Position numbers and translations under genes: made by a program
The notes under the pieces: model-generated
Databases searched by the model: none
What the model was told of the DNA's origin: nothing
The model's input: only the letters and a program-made list of their open reading frames with translations
Shown here: positions 1 to 8,549 of the stretch, one piece after another
How positions within the stretch are numbered: the first letter of the stretch is position 1
Layout: each line of letters starts with the position of its first letter
Assembly: GCA_902477055.1 (NCBI GenBank)
Contig: CABSFY010000024.1
Coordinates: 1-24,090, forward strand
Length of the DNA: 24,090 nucleotides
Origin: an uncultured Eubacteriales bacterium
GTDB lineage: Bacteria; Bacillota; Clostridia; Oscillospirales; Oscillospiraceae
Reading direction: 5' to 3'

Positions 1-173
1 CGGATGCGGCATACCCCTTGCGGGTGCATCCCGCCGCAGAGCGCAGTTGTGAGCAGGTCAGCAGTTCCATAATACCGCACAATTTTCCGATACGCAACTG
101 CATCAGTGGGAGCATCGAGGACGCCGCCCCCTACATACGTTTTTTGATCGTTCGTTCCGTGTTTTGAATATCA
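1..173. other. Left-edge stretch with no supported gene
   Basis: No convincing gene is visible. One minus-strand frame is open from about 166 to the window edge, but it has no ATG near its beginning and no ribosome binding site. It does not resemble a family I recognise. A plus-strand frame is also open from 3 to 167, as expected by chance in GC-rich DNA. The stretch may be intergenic or the edge of something outside the window. Confidence 0.3.
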
Positions 174-204
174 AAAGCCCTCTGCCGGTTTGGCAGAGGG
201 CTTT
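174..204 (-). terminator. Rho-independent terminator after rpsU (bidirectional form)
   Basis: A perfect 13-bp stem (AAAGCCCTCTGCC / GGCAGAGGGCTTT) encloses a 5-nt loop, with A/T runs on both sides. It therefore could stop transcription in either direction. It lies just downstream of the rpsU stop codon, whose transcript runs leftward. Confidence 0.85.
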
Positions 205-226
205 GGTTATGAAGCTATGGAGAGAA

Positions 227-409
227 TCAATAGCCGCGTCTTTTATTCTTGCGCGCAGCTTCGGACTTCTGCTTCCGCTTCAGGCTGGGGCTGACGTAAT
301 GCTCACGCTTCTTGACCTCAGCGATGACGCCGTCCTTCTGGCAGCTTCTCTTGAAACGCTTCAGAGCGCTCTCCAAGGACTCGTTCTCTTTGACACGGAT
401 TTCAGACAT
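227..409 (-). CDS. rpsU: 30S ribosomal protein S21
   Basis: Small basic protein of 60 residues, the usual length for bS21 in Firmicutes. The N-terminal [20 protein letters not shown] is characteristic, followed by [21 protein letters not shown] and a Lys/Arg-rich C-terminus. S21 binds the 30S platform near the 3' end of 16S rRNA and helps in initiation. The start is set by a purine-rich GGAGGGAGGG site about 6 nt upstream of the ATG. It is the last gene after leuS in the same direction but has its own near-consensus promoter and a strong terminator, so it is probably transcribed largely independently. Confidence 0.95.
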   Translation of the reverse strand: MSEIRVKENESLESALKRFKRSCQKDGVIAEVKKREHYVSPSLKRKQKSEAARKNKRRGY

Positions 410-428
410 TGTTTTCCCTCCCTCCGAC

Positions 429-451
429 GCATCCGGCTCGATCCAGGATGC
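429..451 (-). promoter_or_regulatory. Hairpin in the rpsU 5' leader
   Basis: GCATCC and GGATGC are inverted about 11 nt apart within the rpsU leader, between the promoter and the ribosome binding site. It may be a translational control or stability element. No function can be assigned from one sequence. Confidence 0.3.
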
Positions 452-479
452 TTTCAGGGCCGCTCAAACGGCGATAATA

Positions 480-508
480 ATTATACTGGCAGGTCGCAAA
501 AAAGTCAA
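480..508 (-). promoter_or_regulatory. Sigma-A promoter of rpsU
   Basis: On the minus strand, TTGACT (503-508) and a perfect TATAAT (480-485) are separated by exactly 17 nt. The predicted transcription start falls about 65 nt before the rpsU start codon. The spacing and near-consensus boxes suggest strong constitutive expression. Confidence 0.85.
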
Positions 509-570
509 GCGATCTTCTCGAAATTTTTTATTTTTTTGCGGATTTTGCCCGATTCGCGCTGCCGGGAAAT

Positions 571-2982
571 TTATTTCACGATCAGGTTGACGAGCTTATT
601 CTTGACGACAATGGTCTTGACGATGCTGCCGCCGAGCTTTTCGAGGAAGCGGGCGACCTTTTCGTCGGCCTTGGCGGCCGCGATCGCGGCATCGTTGTCG
701 AGGTCGGCGGGAACGTGGATCGCACCGCGCAGCTTGCCGTTGACCTGAACGGCCATGTCGATTTCGGTGTCCTTGCACTTTTCCTCGTCATAGGTCGGCC
801 AGCCGGACACGGAGCAGATGCCCGCAAAGCCGTGCAGCTCCCAAAGCTCGTCGCAGATATGCGGCGCGAAGGGGCTGAGGAGCTGTAAGAGCGTTTTCAG
901 CTCGGCGGCGTTGCAGCCGTTGTCGCTCAGCGCGGAGGTCAGGGTCATGAGCGCCGCCAACGCAGTGTTGCCCTTGAGCTGGTCGATGTCGGACGTGACC
1001 TTGCGGATGGTCTTGTGCAGGATGTTCTCGTTCTTCGCCGAGTAGGCCGTTTCGTGGTCCGTCACCGTTTCGGCAAGGTTCCATACCTTGTCCAAAAAGC
1101 GCTTGCAGCCCTTGACGGCATTGGACGACCAGGAGGCGGCCTTTTCAAAGTCGCCGATGAAGATGATATAGGTGCGCATCGTGTCCGCGCCGTACTCGTT
1201 GATCACATCGGTGGGGTTAATGACGTTGCCGCGGGACTTGGACATCTTGATGCCGCCCTCGCCGAGAATCATGCCGTGGCTGGTGCGCTTGGCATACGGC
1301 TCCTTGGTCGGCACGACGCCGATATCATACAGGAACTTATGCCAGAAGCGGCTGTACAGCAGGTGGAGTGTCGTATGCTCCATGCCGCCGTTGTACCAAT
1401 CGACGGGACTCCAATACTTCAGCGCCTCCGGCGAGGCCAGCGCCTCGTCGTTGTGCGGATCCATATAGCGCAGATAGTACCACGAGGAGCCTGCCCACTG
1501 GGGCATGGTATCAGTTTCGCGCTTGGCCGGGCCGCCGCAGCATGGGCAGGTCGTGTTGACCCAATCCGTCATGGCCGCCAACGGGGAATGGCCGTCGTCC
1601 GTCGGCTCATAGCTCTCAACCTCCGGCAGGAGCAGCGGAAGCTCGCTCTCCGGCAGCGGCACGGTGCCGCACTTCGGGCAATGCACGATGGGGATCGGTT
1701 CGCCCCAATAGCGCTGACGGGAAAACACCCAGTCGCGCAGCTTATAGTTTTCCTTCTTCTGGCCGATGCCCTTTTCGGTCAGGAACGCGACAATGGCCTT
1801 CTTCGCCTCGTCAACGCTCATGCCGTCGAGGAAGCCGGAATTGACCATCACGCCGGTGGCACAGTCGGTAAAGGCCGCTTCTTCCACGTTGCCGCCCTTG
1901 ACGACCTCGATGATCTCGCAGCCGAACTTCTTGGCAAACGCCCAGTCGCGGTCGTCGTGGGCGGGAACTGCCATGATTGCGCCGGTGCCGTAGGTGGAGA
2001 GAACGTAGTCGGAAATAAAGATAGGAATTTCCTTGCCGTTGACGGGGTTGATGCCCTTGACACCCTTGAGCATCACGCCGGTCTTGTCCTTGACCAGCTC
2101 CGTGCGCTCAAAGTCGGACTTTGCCGCCGCCTCGGCCTGATAGGTCTTGATCTCGTCCACGTTTTCCAGCTTGTCCATCCATTTGGCGACGAGTGCGTGC
2201 TCCGGAGAGAGCACCATATACGTCGCGCCAAACAGCGTGTCCGGGCGGGTCGTATAGACCAGAATATCGTCGCCGAGCGTCGAGGAGAAGCGGACCTCCG
2301 CGCCGGTGGAATGGCCGATCCAGTTGCGCTGCTGCGCCTTGACGCGGTCGATGAAGTCCACGCCATCCAGATCGTCCAGCAGCCGCTGGGCATATTTCGT
2401 GATGCGCAGCATCCATTGGCTCTGTTCACGGCGAATAACGGGGCTGCCGCAGCGCTCGCAGACGTTGTCCACGACTTCTTCGTTTGCCAGCACACACTTG
2501 CAGGACGTACACCAGTTGACCGGCATCTGCGCCTTATAGGCAAGGCCGTTTTTGTACATTTGCAGGAAGATCCACTGCGTCCACTTAAAGTACTTCGGGT
2601 CGGTCGTGTTGATCTCGCGGTCCCAGTCGAAGCTGTAGCCCAGCGCCTTGAGCTGGGAGCGGAAGGTTGCAATGTTATTTTTCGTAACGACAGCCGGATG
2701 GATATGGTTCTTGATTGCGAAGTTCTCGGTCGGCAGGCCGAACGCGTCGTAGCCCATCGGGAACAGGACGTTCTGCCCCTGCATTCGGTGCTTGCGGGCA
2801 ATGACGTCCATCGCGGTGTAGGGACGGGCGTGGCCGACGTGCAGGCCGACGCCGGACGGGTACGGGAACTCGATCAGGGCATAGAATTTCTCCTTCTCCG
2901 AGCCGGTTTCCGCTTTATAAAGCTGCTTTTCTTCCCAAATTCGGTGCCATTTTCCCTCAATGGCGGTAAAATCGTATTTCAT
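571..2982 (-). CDS. leuS: Leucyl-tRNA synthetase
   Basis: Class I aminoacyl-tRNA synthetase of 803 residues, a normal bacterial length. It charges tRNA-Leu in the cytoplasm. The HIGH-type signature appears as HVGH near residue 48 after YPSGVGL. A CP1 editing domain with TTRPDTLFGATY is near residue 246. The KMSKS loop (GGIKMSKSRGN) is near residue 578. Zinc-type Cys pairs occur near residues 159-178 (CTSCKC, CERCG) and again further on (CPKCG, CPCCGG). A C-terminal anticodon-binding region and the MAVQVNGKLRG tail follow. The ATG directly abuts the rsfS stop codon (TAAATG), and a GAGGAG site lies inside the end of rsfS, which indicates translational coupling. No T-box leader is seen, so regulation probably comes through the long upstream operon. 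Confidence 0.97.
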   Translation of the reverse strand: MKYDFTAIEGKWHRIWEEKQLYKAETGSEKEKFYALIEFPYPSGVGLHVGHARPYTAMDVIARKHRMQGQNVLFPMGYDAFGLPTENFAIKNHIHPAVVTKNNIATFRSQLKALGYSFDWDREINTTDPKYFKWTQWIFLQMYKNGLAYKAQMPVNWCTSCKCVLANEEVVDNVCERCGSPVIRREQSQWMLRITKYAQRLLDDLDGVDFIDRVKAQQRNWIGHSTGAEVRFSSTLGDDILVYTTRPDTLFGATYMVLSPEHALVAKWMDKLENVDEIKTYQAEAAAKSDFERTELVKDKTGVMLKGVKGINPVNGKEIPIFISDYVLSTYGTGAIMAVPAHDDRDWAFAKKFGCEIIEVVKGGNVEEAAFTDCATGVMVNSGFLDGMSVDEAKKAIVAFLTEKGIGQKKENYKLRDWVFSRQRYWGEPIPIVHCPKCGTVPLPESELPLLLPEVESYEPTDDGHSPLAAMTDWVNTTCPCCGGPAKRETDTMPQWAGSSWYYLRYMDPHNDEALASPEALKYWSPVDWYNGGMEHTTLHLLYSRFWHKFLYDIGVVPTKEPYAKRTSHGMILGEGGIKMSKSRGNVINPTDVINEYGADTMRTYIIFIGDFEKAASWSSNAVKGCKRFLDKVWNLAETVTDHETAYSAKNENILHKTIRKVTSDIDQLKGNTALAALMTLTSALSDNGCNAAELKTLLQLLSPFAPHICDELWELHGFAGICSVSGWPTYDEEKCKDTEIDMAVQVNGKLRGAIHVPADLDNDAAIAAAKADEKVARFLEKLGGSIVKTIVVKNKLVNLIVK

Positions 2983-3342
2983 TTACTTCTCCTCGAAATC
3001 TAGCGGAATTTGCTTGGCGTCGTTCCACAGGCGCTCAAGGTTATAAAACTCTCTCGTTTCATTGGTAAAAACATGGACGACCAGGCAGCCGAAGTCCAGC
3101 AGGACCCATGTGCCGCCGCGATGGCCCTCGCGGTGCAGCAGCGGCTCGCCCAACTCGTCGGTCACGACGACCTCCACGCTGTCGCAAAGCGTCTTGACGT
3201 GCGGGCCGGATGTGCCGGTGCAGATCAGAAAATAGTCGGCGATGCTGGTCACGTCCGCGACCTCCAGCAGCTTGATGGACAGACCCTTTCGATCGTCAAG
3301 GACCTTCGCCGCGCGCAGGGCCAGTTCTTTCGGTGTATACAA
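2983..3342 (-). CDS. rsfS: Ribosomal silencing factor RsfS
   Basis: Protein of 119 residues of the RsfS/Iojap (DUF143) family. Family features seen are a helical N-terminus (ELALRAAKVLDDRKG), ADYFLICTGTSGPHVKTL, then LLHREGHRGGTWVLLDFGCLVVHVF and a FYNLERLW end. RsfS binds L14 on the 50S subunit and blocks subunit joining when nutrients are low. It lies between an LCP-family gene and leuS; the end of the gene carries the ribosome binding site for leuS. The order nadD-yqeK-LCP-rsfS is common in Clostridia, which supports the call. Confidence 0.95.
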   Translation of the reverse strand: MYTPKELALRAAKVLDDRKGLSIKLLEVADVTSIADYFLICTGTSGPHVKTLCDSVEVVVTDELGEPLLHREGHRGGTWVLLDFGCLVVHVFTNETREFYNLERLWNDAKQIPLDFEEK

Positions 3343-3360
3343 ACGAATTCCCTCCTTATA

Positions 3361-4608
3361 TCACGGCTCCGTCGTTGGGGCCTCGGTTGCTTGAGTTTCC
3401 GGCGTTGTCTCCGTCGGTGCGGTCGTTTCCTCCGACGCATCCGTCGCGGTCGTTGCCTCCGTTTTACGGGTAAATCCAAAATCGGCGAAGTCGCCCTCTG
3501 TGCTGCTGCCGGTCTTTTGACGGAAGTTGAGGTCAAACACGGTCAGTGCCTTTTCCAGCGGGTTGAAATTCGCGTTGATGAGCTCCAGCGCCTCGTTGGG
3601 ATCGACCTGATAGAAGGCATAGTCGCCGATCGTGACCTCCGTGCCGGGCAGGGCGCGGCTGAACGAAGCGGCAAAGCTCGTGTCCTTCAGCAGGTAGCCG
3701 AAATACATCAAATTCTCCGCCGTCAGGTCGGTGTTCGCCGCAGCCGCCAGCGCCTTGGCGTTTTCCTGCACGTTTTCCTGATCGGCAAGGAGCTTATCGA
3801 GGATCGTTTGCAGCAGGCTGCGCTGGACGCGAGCCGGCTCGGTGCCGACGGTCGTATACTCCTCGTCAAATTGCAGGAGCTGCATGGCATCCGCTGCGGT
3901 CAGCGTTCGCATTCCGGCGGGCAGGCCGGAATAGGCCGGGTCCTCCGGTATCTCAAAGGGAATCGGCCCGGTTGCCGCCAGTGCCGCCTCCATGGTCTGC
4001 TCGGTAATGACAAAATAGTAATCCGGCTGGAAGCCGAACATCGCGCGAATCTGTTCCTCCAGTGCCTGCACGCCCCGTTCGCCCGACTCGGCGTACACGC
4101 GGTCGATCTTCGGCATCTCAAAATCGCCGGAAACGAAGGTGTCGCGCGGGATGCTCAGCATTCCGACCTCGGCATTGTCCAGATTCACACTCAAAAGCAG
4201 CAGTGTGTCCGTGCTGCGGTCCGAGGGGTTGAGTGCCGCCACCAGAATGTTCAGCAGGCGCGAATCGTTCACGCCCTTCGGCGCTTCCAGCACCACGGGC
4301 GCATCGACCTGCGGAGGCGGGTCGGAATCGACCACGTACTTGAGCTGCGACGAGCTGTTGCCGGCATCCAGCTGTAACGGCTCTGCGCTCTTGTTAATCA
4401 GGGAAAGGCAAACGCCCACCGTCGCGCCGAACAGCAGCATCGCTGCCAGCAGCAAAAGGACCGCCCGCGTCGTCGGACTGAGGCGACTTTGCTGCTCCGG
4501 GGCTTCCCGTTCCTCCCGCACCGGCTGCGGCACAGAGGCCGTTCGCTGCGCCGGGGCCGGGCGCTGCGGTGTCGTCGGTCGCCGTTTTCGATTACCAAAA
4601 ATTTTCAT
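3361..4608 (-). CDS. LytR-CpsA-Psr (LCP) family cell-wall protein
   Basis: The chosen start (415 residues) is the ATG at 4608, preceded by AAGGA about 9 nt upstream; a longer reading would run back into the preceding gene and is rejected. The protein has a basic, Pro-rich cytoplasmic N-terminus and one membrane segment (about residues 48-70, TRAVLLLLAAMLLFGATVGV). An extracellular LCP domain follows with SDTLLLLSVNLDNAEVGMLS, IPRDT, KIDRVYAESGERGVQALEEQI and FQPDYYFVI. LCP enzymes transfer undecaprenyl-linked polymers such as teichoic acid or capsule to peptidoglycan. The C-terminal 35 or so residues are Thr/Glu/Pro/Ala-rich and look disordered. The later Arg-containing part of the domain (PARVQRSLLQ) is present. 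Gene context (nadD-yqeK / rsfS) is typical for this family in Clostridia. The exact substrate is unknown. Confidence 0.85.
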   Translation of the reverse strand: MKIFGNRKRRPTTPQRPAPAQRTASVPQPVREEREAPEQQSRLSPTTRAVLLLLAAMLLFGATVGVCLSLINKSAEPLQLDAGNSSSQLKYVVDSDPPPQVDAPVVLEAPKGVNDSRLLNILVAALNPSDRSTDTLLLLSVNLDNAEVGMLSIPRDTFVSGDFEMPKIDRVYAESGERGVQALEEQIRAMFGFQPDYYFVITEQTMEAALAATGPIPFEIPEDPAYSGLPAGMRTLTAADAMQLLQFDEEYTTVGTEPARVQRSLLQTILDKLLADQENVQENAKALAAAANTDLTAENLMYFGYLLKDTSFAASFSRALPGTEVTIGDYAFYQVDPNEALELINANFNPLEKALTVFDLNFRQKTGSSTEGDFADFGFTRKTEATTATDASEETTAPTETTPETQATEAPTTEP

Positions 4609-4649
4609 ATGCAGAATCCTTTCCAGTCCGCCCGCTGCGCATAGCGCAG

Positions 4650-5834
4650 TCAGGCACGATTCAATTGAAAGTATTGATACGCCGCAAGGGAATCCGGGCC
4701 GATTCGACTGCCCTTCTCCCGGAGCTGCTGCATCGTCATTTCCAATCCGAGCAGCATTGCGGCATCCAAGTCTGTCCAAGTCAGGCGGCGCAGCTCCTCC
4801 ACGCCGTCAAAATCGCGGCTTGGCTCCATGTAATCCGCAAGGTAGATGATCTTTTCCAGCAGCGACATCCCCGCTCTGCCCGTCGTGTGCCACTCGATTG
4901 CGCTGCAAACGGCGGCATTTTCTCCGAAAATGCGTCGCGCAACCGCCGCACCGGTCTTGGCATGGAGCAGCTTCGGATTCTCGCGCTCAAAATGATTTAG
5001 TATTATACCATAATTTTCGCACAATTTCAACTGCTCCTCGCCGGTCAGCGCCTTCGTCACGTCGTGGAGCGCTCCGGCGCGGGCGGCATCGGTCACATCT
5101 GCGCCGTAATGCGCGGCGAGGGCGGCAGCCGTTTCGCTGCACCCGATCACGTGGCGAACCCGCTGCGGCTTGAGCAGCGCCAGCCCGACCTCCCGCAATT
5201 GCTCCATTGGCAGTTTTTTCAAATCATGGCCGGTATAATAGAGCCGGTTCTGCCGGATGTAGTCATACACGGCAGGCGCGAGATAGTCCTCCGCGCAGCC
5301 GAAGGCCAGCATCGCGCGGACGGACGTGGACGAATACGGCAGGCAGCGGTTCTCGACCAATGTGATCTTCCCGCCGAAGCGCCACCTTAATTCGTCAGCG
5401 CAGGCCGTCAGCTCGTCGAGCCGGTCCTTGCTGCGATGGGCAACGGCCAGCGCGGCCGTCTGCAAAATTTGCTCCGGCTGATGCCAGTCCGCAAAGGCCA
5501 GCAGCATATCCGTCCCCACGAGCAGCACCAGCTCGTCGTCCGGAAAGCGCTCGTGCAGCGCGGCGAGGGTGTCGGACGTATAGCTCGGTCCTTTGCGGCG
5601 CAGCTCAATATCGGAAACGGCGGCATACGGCAGGTCGCGCACCGCCAGCCGCGTCATTTCCAGCCGTGCCTCGGCCGAGGGCGTGTTCGCGCTCAGCGTT
5701 TTGTGCGGCGGAACGGCGGCGGGGACCAGCAACACACGGTCGAGGCCGAGTCGCTCCCGGAATTCCTCGACTGCCAGAATATGCCCCAAATGCGGCGGAT
5801 TAAAGCTCCCGCCGAAGATTCCGATCCTTGCCAT
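4650..5834 (-). CDS. nadD-yqeK: Fused nicotinate-nucleotide adenylyltransferase (NadD) and HD-domain hydrolase (YqeK)
   Basis: A single 394-residue frame holds two enzymes usually encoded by neighbouring genes. Residues 1 to about 197 are NadD, with the nucleotidyltransferase signature GIFGGSFNPPHLGH and the late motif YSSTSVR near residue 169. NadD makes deamido-NAD from nicotinate mononucleotide and ATP. From about residue 205 a YqeK-type HD domain follows, with RVRHVIG, ALHDVTK (the HD pair near 256), LLHAKTGA, EWHTTGR and IIYLADYMEPSR. YqeK family members hydrolyse diadenosine tetraphosphate symmetrically. The start ATG has GAGGTGA about 9 nt upstream. No stop codon or frame change occurs at the junction, so I read it as a genuine fusion. 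It lies between yhbY and the LCP gene in the long operon. Confidence 0.93.
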   Translation of the reverse strand: MARIGIFGGSFNPPHLGHILAVEEFRERLGLDRVLLVPAAVPPHKTLSANTPSAEARLEMTRLAVRDLPYAAVSDIELRRKGPSYTSDTLAALHERFPDDELVLLVGTDMLLAFADWHQPEQILQTAALAVAHRSKDRLDELTACADELRWRFGGKITLVENRCLPYSSTSVRAMLAFGCAEDYLAPAVYDYIRQNRLYYTGHDLKKLPMEQLREVGLALLKPQRVRHVIGCSETAAALAAHYGADVTDAARAGALHDVTKALTGEEQLKLCENYGIILNHFERENPKLLHAKTGAAVARRIFGENAAVCSAIEWHTTGRAGMSLLEKIIYLADYMEPSRDFDGVEELRRLTWTDLDAAMLLGLEMTMQQLREKGSRIGPDSLAAYQYFQLNRA

Positions 5835-5863
5835 AGACGCTCGTCACCTCAAATTTCGTAAAC

Positions 5864-6307
5864 TTAGCCCTTATTCTTCCGTTTTTCGATTGCCGCCTCG
5901 ATCGCGGCCTGACGGAAATATTCATTGCGGCGCTCCCGCTCCTCATGCGCCCGCTTTCTGCGCTCCTGTGCGCCGCGGCGGACGGGGTTGACGTTCCGTT
6001 TCTTCTCCCGGCGGGCCGCGGCAGCCGCATCCTGCGCCAGCTTTTCGGACTTTTTATAAATCACAAATTTCGAGCCGACGCATTGGACGCCTTCCGCGCC
6101 GGTGCCTTCGCAGATCGCATCGCAGGCCTCGCGTGCCGTCAGCAGCGCACTTTCCAGCACGCGGCCCTTGACCAGCTCCCGCGCGGCAAGCTGCGTATTC
6201 GCCTCGTCGAGGAGGCTCTGCGTTACGCCGCCCTTTCCGACCATAAGGGTCGTATCGAGCGTATTGGCCTGAGAACGAAGCTCGGCCCGCTGTTTACTTG
6301 TCAGCAT
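5864..6307 (-). CDS. yhbY: YhbY/CRM-domain RNA-binding protein with basic tail
   Basis: 147 residues. The first 95 or so are a YhbY/CRM domain: MLTSKQRAELRSQANTLD, the VGKGGVTQSLLDEAN loop, then ARELVKGRVLESAL and VGSKFVIYKKSEK. YhbY proteins bind pre-50S particles and assist ribosome assembly. The remaining 50 residues are an Arg/Lys/Glu-rich helical extension (RREKKRNVNPVRRG onward) that the core family lacks; it may add RNA affinity. The start overlaps the end of rdgB by 14 nt, so translation is coupled. The gap to nadD is about 30 nt. Confidence 0.9.
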   Translation of the reverse strand: MLTSKQRAELRSQANTLDTTLMVGKGGVTQSLLDEANTQLAARELVKGRVLESALLTAREACDAICEGTGAEGVQCVGSKFVIYKKSEKLAQDAAAAARREKKRNVNPVRRGAQERRKRAHEERERRNEYFRQAAIEAAIEKRKNKG

Positions 6308-6896
6308 GGTTCCACTCCTTTTGAATCCGCTCGGAGAGCAGCTTCAGCGCTCTGGAACGGTGAGAGATTTTATTTTTTTCCTCCGCAGGCAGCTCGGCAA
6401 ACGTGCAGCCCTTCTGCGGGTAGAAGAAGATCGGGTCGTAGCCAAAGCCGTTATCTCCGTGCGGCTCGGTCAGAAGCACACCGGGACATTCGCCGCGCGC
6501 AACGAGCTTTCGCCCATCCGGGGTCAGAACAGTAATGACGCTGACAAATTTCGCCGCGCGATTTTCCTGCCCCTCCATTTTTTTCAGAAGGTATTCCAGC
6601 CGGTCGCGATCCGTCTTACATTCCGCGCCGCCGAAGCGGGCCGAATAGACCCCCGGCGCGCCGCCGAGCGCTTCGACCATCAGGCCGGAATCGTCTGCGA
6701 CCGCTGCCATGCCGCTTGCTTCCAGCACGGCCTTGGCCTTGATATAGGAGTTTTCCTCAAACGTCGTCCCGGTTTCCTCCGGCTCGATGTGAACGCCCGC
6801 CTCGCGCTGTGACACAACCTCCATCCCCAGCCGGGAAAGGATCGCGTTCAGCTCCGCGATCTTATGGGCATTATTGCTCGCTACAACCAGCTTCAT
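6294..6896 (-). CDS. rdgB: XTP/dITP pyrophosphatase (Ham1/RdgB family)
   Basis: 200 residues, normal for the family. It hydrolyses non-canonical purine triphosphates (XTP, dITP, ITP) to monophosphates so they stay out of DNA and RNA. Motifs seen are LVVASNNAHKIAEL at the N-terminus, AVADDSGLMVEALGGAPGVYSARFGG in the middle, DNGFGYDPIFFYP, and KNKISHRSRALK near the end. The ATG overlaps the rph stop (ATGA), and the rph-rdgB pair is a frequent arrangement in Firmicutes. Confidence 0.95.
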   Translation of the reverse strand: MKLVVASNNAHKIAELNAILSRLGMEVVSQREAGVHIEPEETGTTFEENSYIKAKAVLEASGMAAVADDSGLMVEALGGAPGVYSARFGGAECKTDRDRLEYLLKKMEGQENRAAKFVSVITVLTPDGRKLVARGECPGVLLTEPHGDNGFGYDPIFFYPQKGCTFAELPAEEKNKISHRSRALKLLSERIQKEWNHADK

Positions 6897-7609
6897 TCCA
6901 AACCTCCCAAACAGCGGCGCTGCATCTGCGTGAGCACCGCATTGCCCTTGCGGCAGAGGCCGATCAGGCGCTTCTGCTCTTCGACGGTAAAGGGTCTGCC
7001 CTCACCCGTCGCCTGTAATTCGACGATATCGCCCTCGGCGGTCATGATGCAGTTCAGATCGACCAGTGCGCGGGAATCCTCCTCATAGCACAGGTCGAGC
7101 AGCAGCTCGTTGCGGACGATACCGGCGGAAATGCCGGAAACATACGTCCGCACCGGCATCCGTTCGATGAGGCCCTGCTCCACGAGCTTCCGGCAGGCCA
7201 GCGTCATAGCGATAAAGCCGCCGGTCACGGAGGCCGTGCGCGTGCCGCCGTCGGCCTGCAAAACGTCGCAGTCCACGGTGATGGTGCGCGGCCCCAGAAG
7301 CTGCATATCCACGGCGCAGCGGAGGCTCCGGCCGATCAGGCGCTGGATCTCCGCACTCCGTCCGGCCAGCTTGAGCTTGGAGATATCGCGCTTGCTGCGT
7401 TCGCGATTGGCGCGGGGCAGCATGGAATACTCCGCCGTGATCCAGCCGCCGCTGGTCACGTGCGGCGGCACGCGCTCCTCCACCGAGGCGTTGCACAGTA
7501 CCACCGTGTCGCCCACCTCGATCAGGCAGCTTCCCTCGGCAAACTTGGTAAAGCCCAAGGTCGCCTTTACCTTTCGCATCTCATCTGCGGCTCTGCCGTC
7601 GTTTCTCAT
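6893..7609 (-). CDS. rph: Ribonuclease PH
   Basis: 238 residues, matching the family. RNase PH is a phosphorolytic 3'-5' exonuclease that trims tRNA 3' ends. The N-terminal RNDGRAADEMRKVKATLGF, GSCLIEVGDTVVLCNASVEE, AEYSMLPRA, RDISKLKLAGRSAEIQRLIGRSLR and the catalytic-region motif ITVDCDVLQADGGTRTASV are all present. The ATG at 7609 has AGGAGG 8 nt upstream. It is coupled to rdgB by an ATGA overlap and lies 30 nt after ftsY. Confidence 0.96.
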   Translation of the reverse strand: MRNDGRAADEMRKVKATLGFTKFAEGSCLIEVGDTVVLCNASVEERVPPHVTSGGWITAEYSMLPRANRERSKRDISKLKLAGRSAEIQRLIGRSLRCAVDMQLLGPRTITVDCDVLQADGGTRTASVTGGFIAMTLACRKLVEQGLIERMPVRTYVSGISAGIVRNELLLDLCYEEDSRALVDLNCIMTAEGDIVELQATGEGRPFTVEEQKRLIGLCRKGNAVLTQMQRRCLGGLE

Positions 7610-7639
7610 CTCTGCGGCCTCCTAGTTCTTCTGTAATAC

Positions 7640-8545
<906 letters not shown>

Positions 8546-8549
8546 AAGA

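Noticed and set aside
1015..3003. Long plus-strand open frame (662 codons) across leuS
   Set aside because: It lies antisense to a fully supported leucyl-tRNA synthetase; its product is Arg/Ala/Gly/Asp/Val-rich without motifs, as expected of a GC-rich shadow frame.
2983..3360. T-box or other leader before leuS
   Set aside because: leuS starts directly on the rsfS stop codon; no specifier hairpin or T-box sequence fits in the region.
3010..4377. Plus-strand open frame (455 codons) across rsfS and the LCP gene
   Set aside because: It spans two well-supported minus-strand genes and shows no family motif.
4609..4779. Extended N-terminus for the LCP protein
   Set aside because: It would overlap the end of the nadD-yqeK gene by 130 nt and lacks a ribosome binding site; the ATG at 4608 has one and gives the normal cytoplasmic tail and membrane helix.
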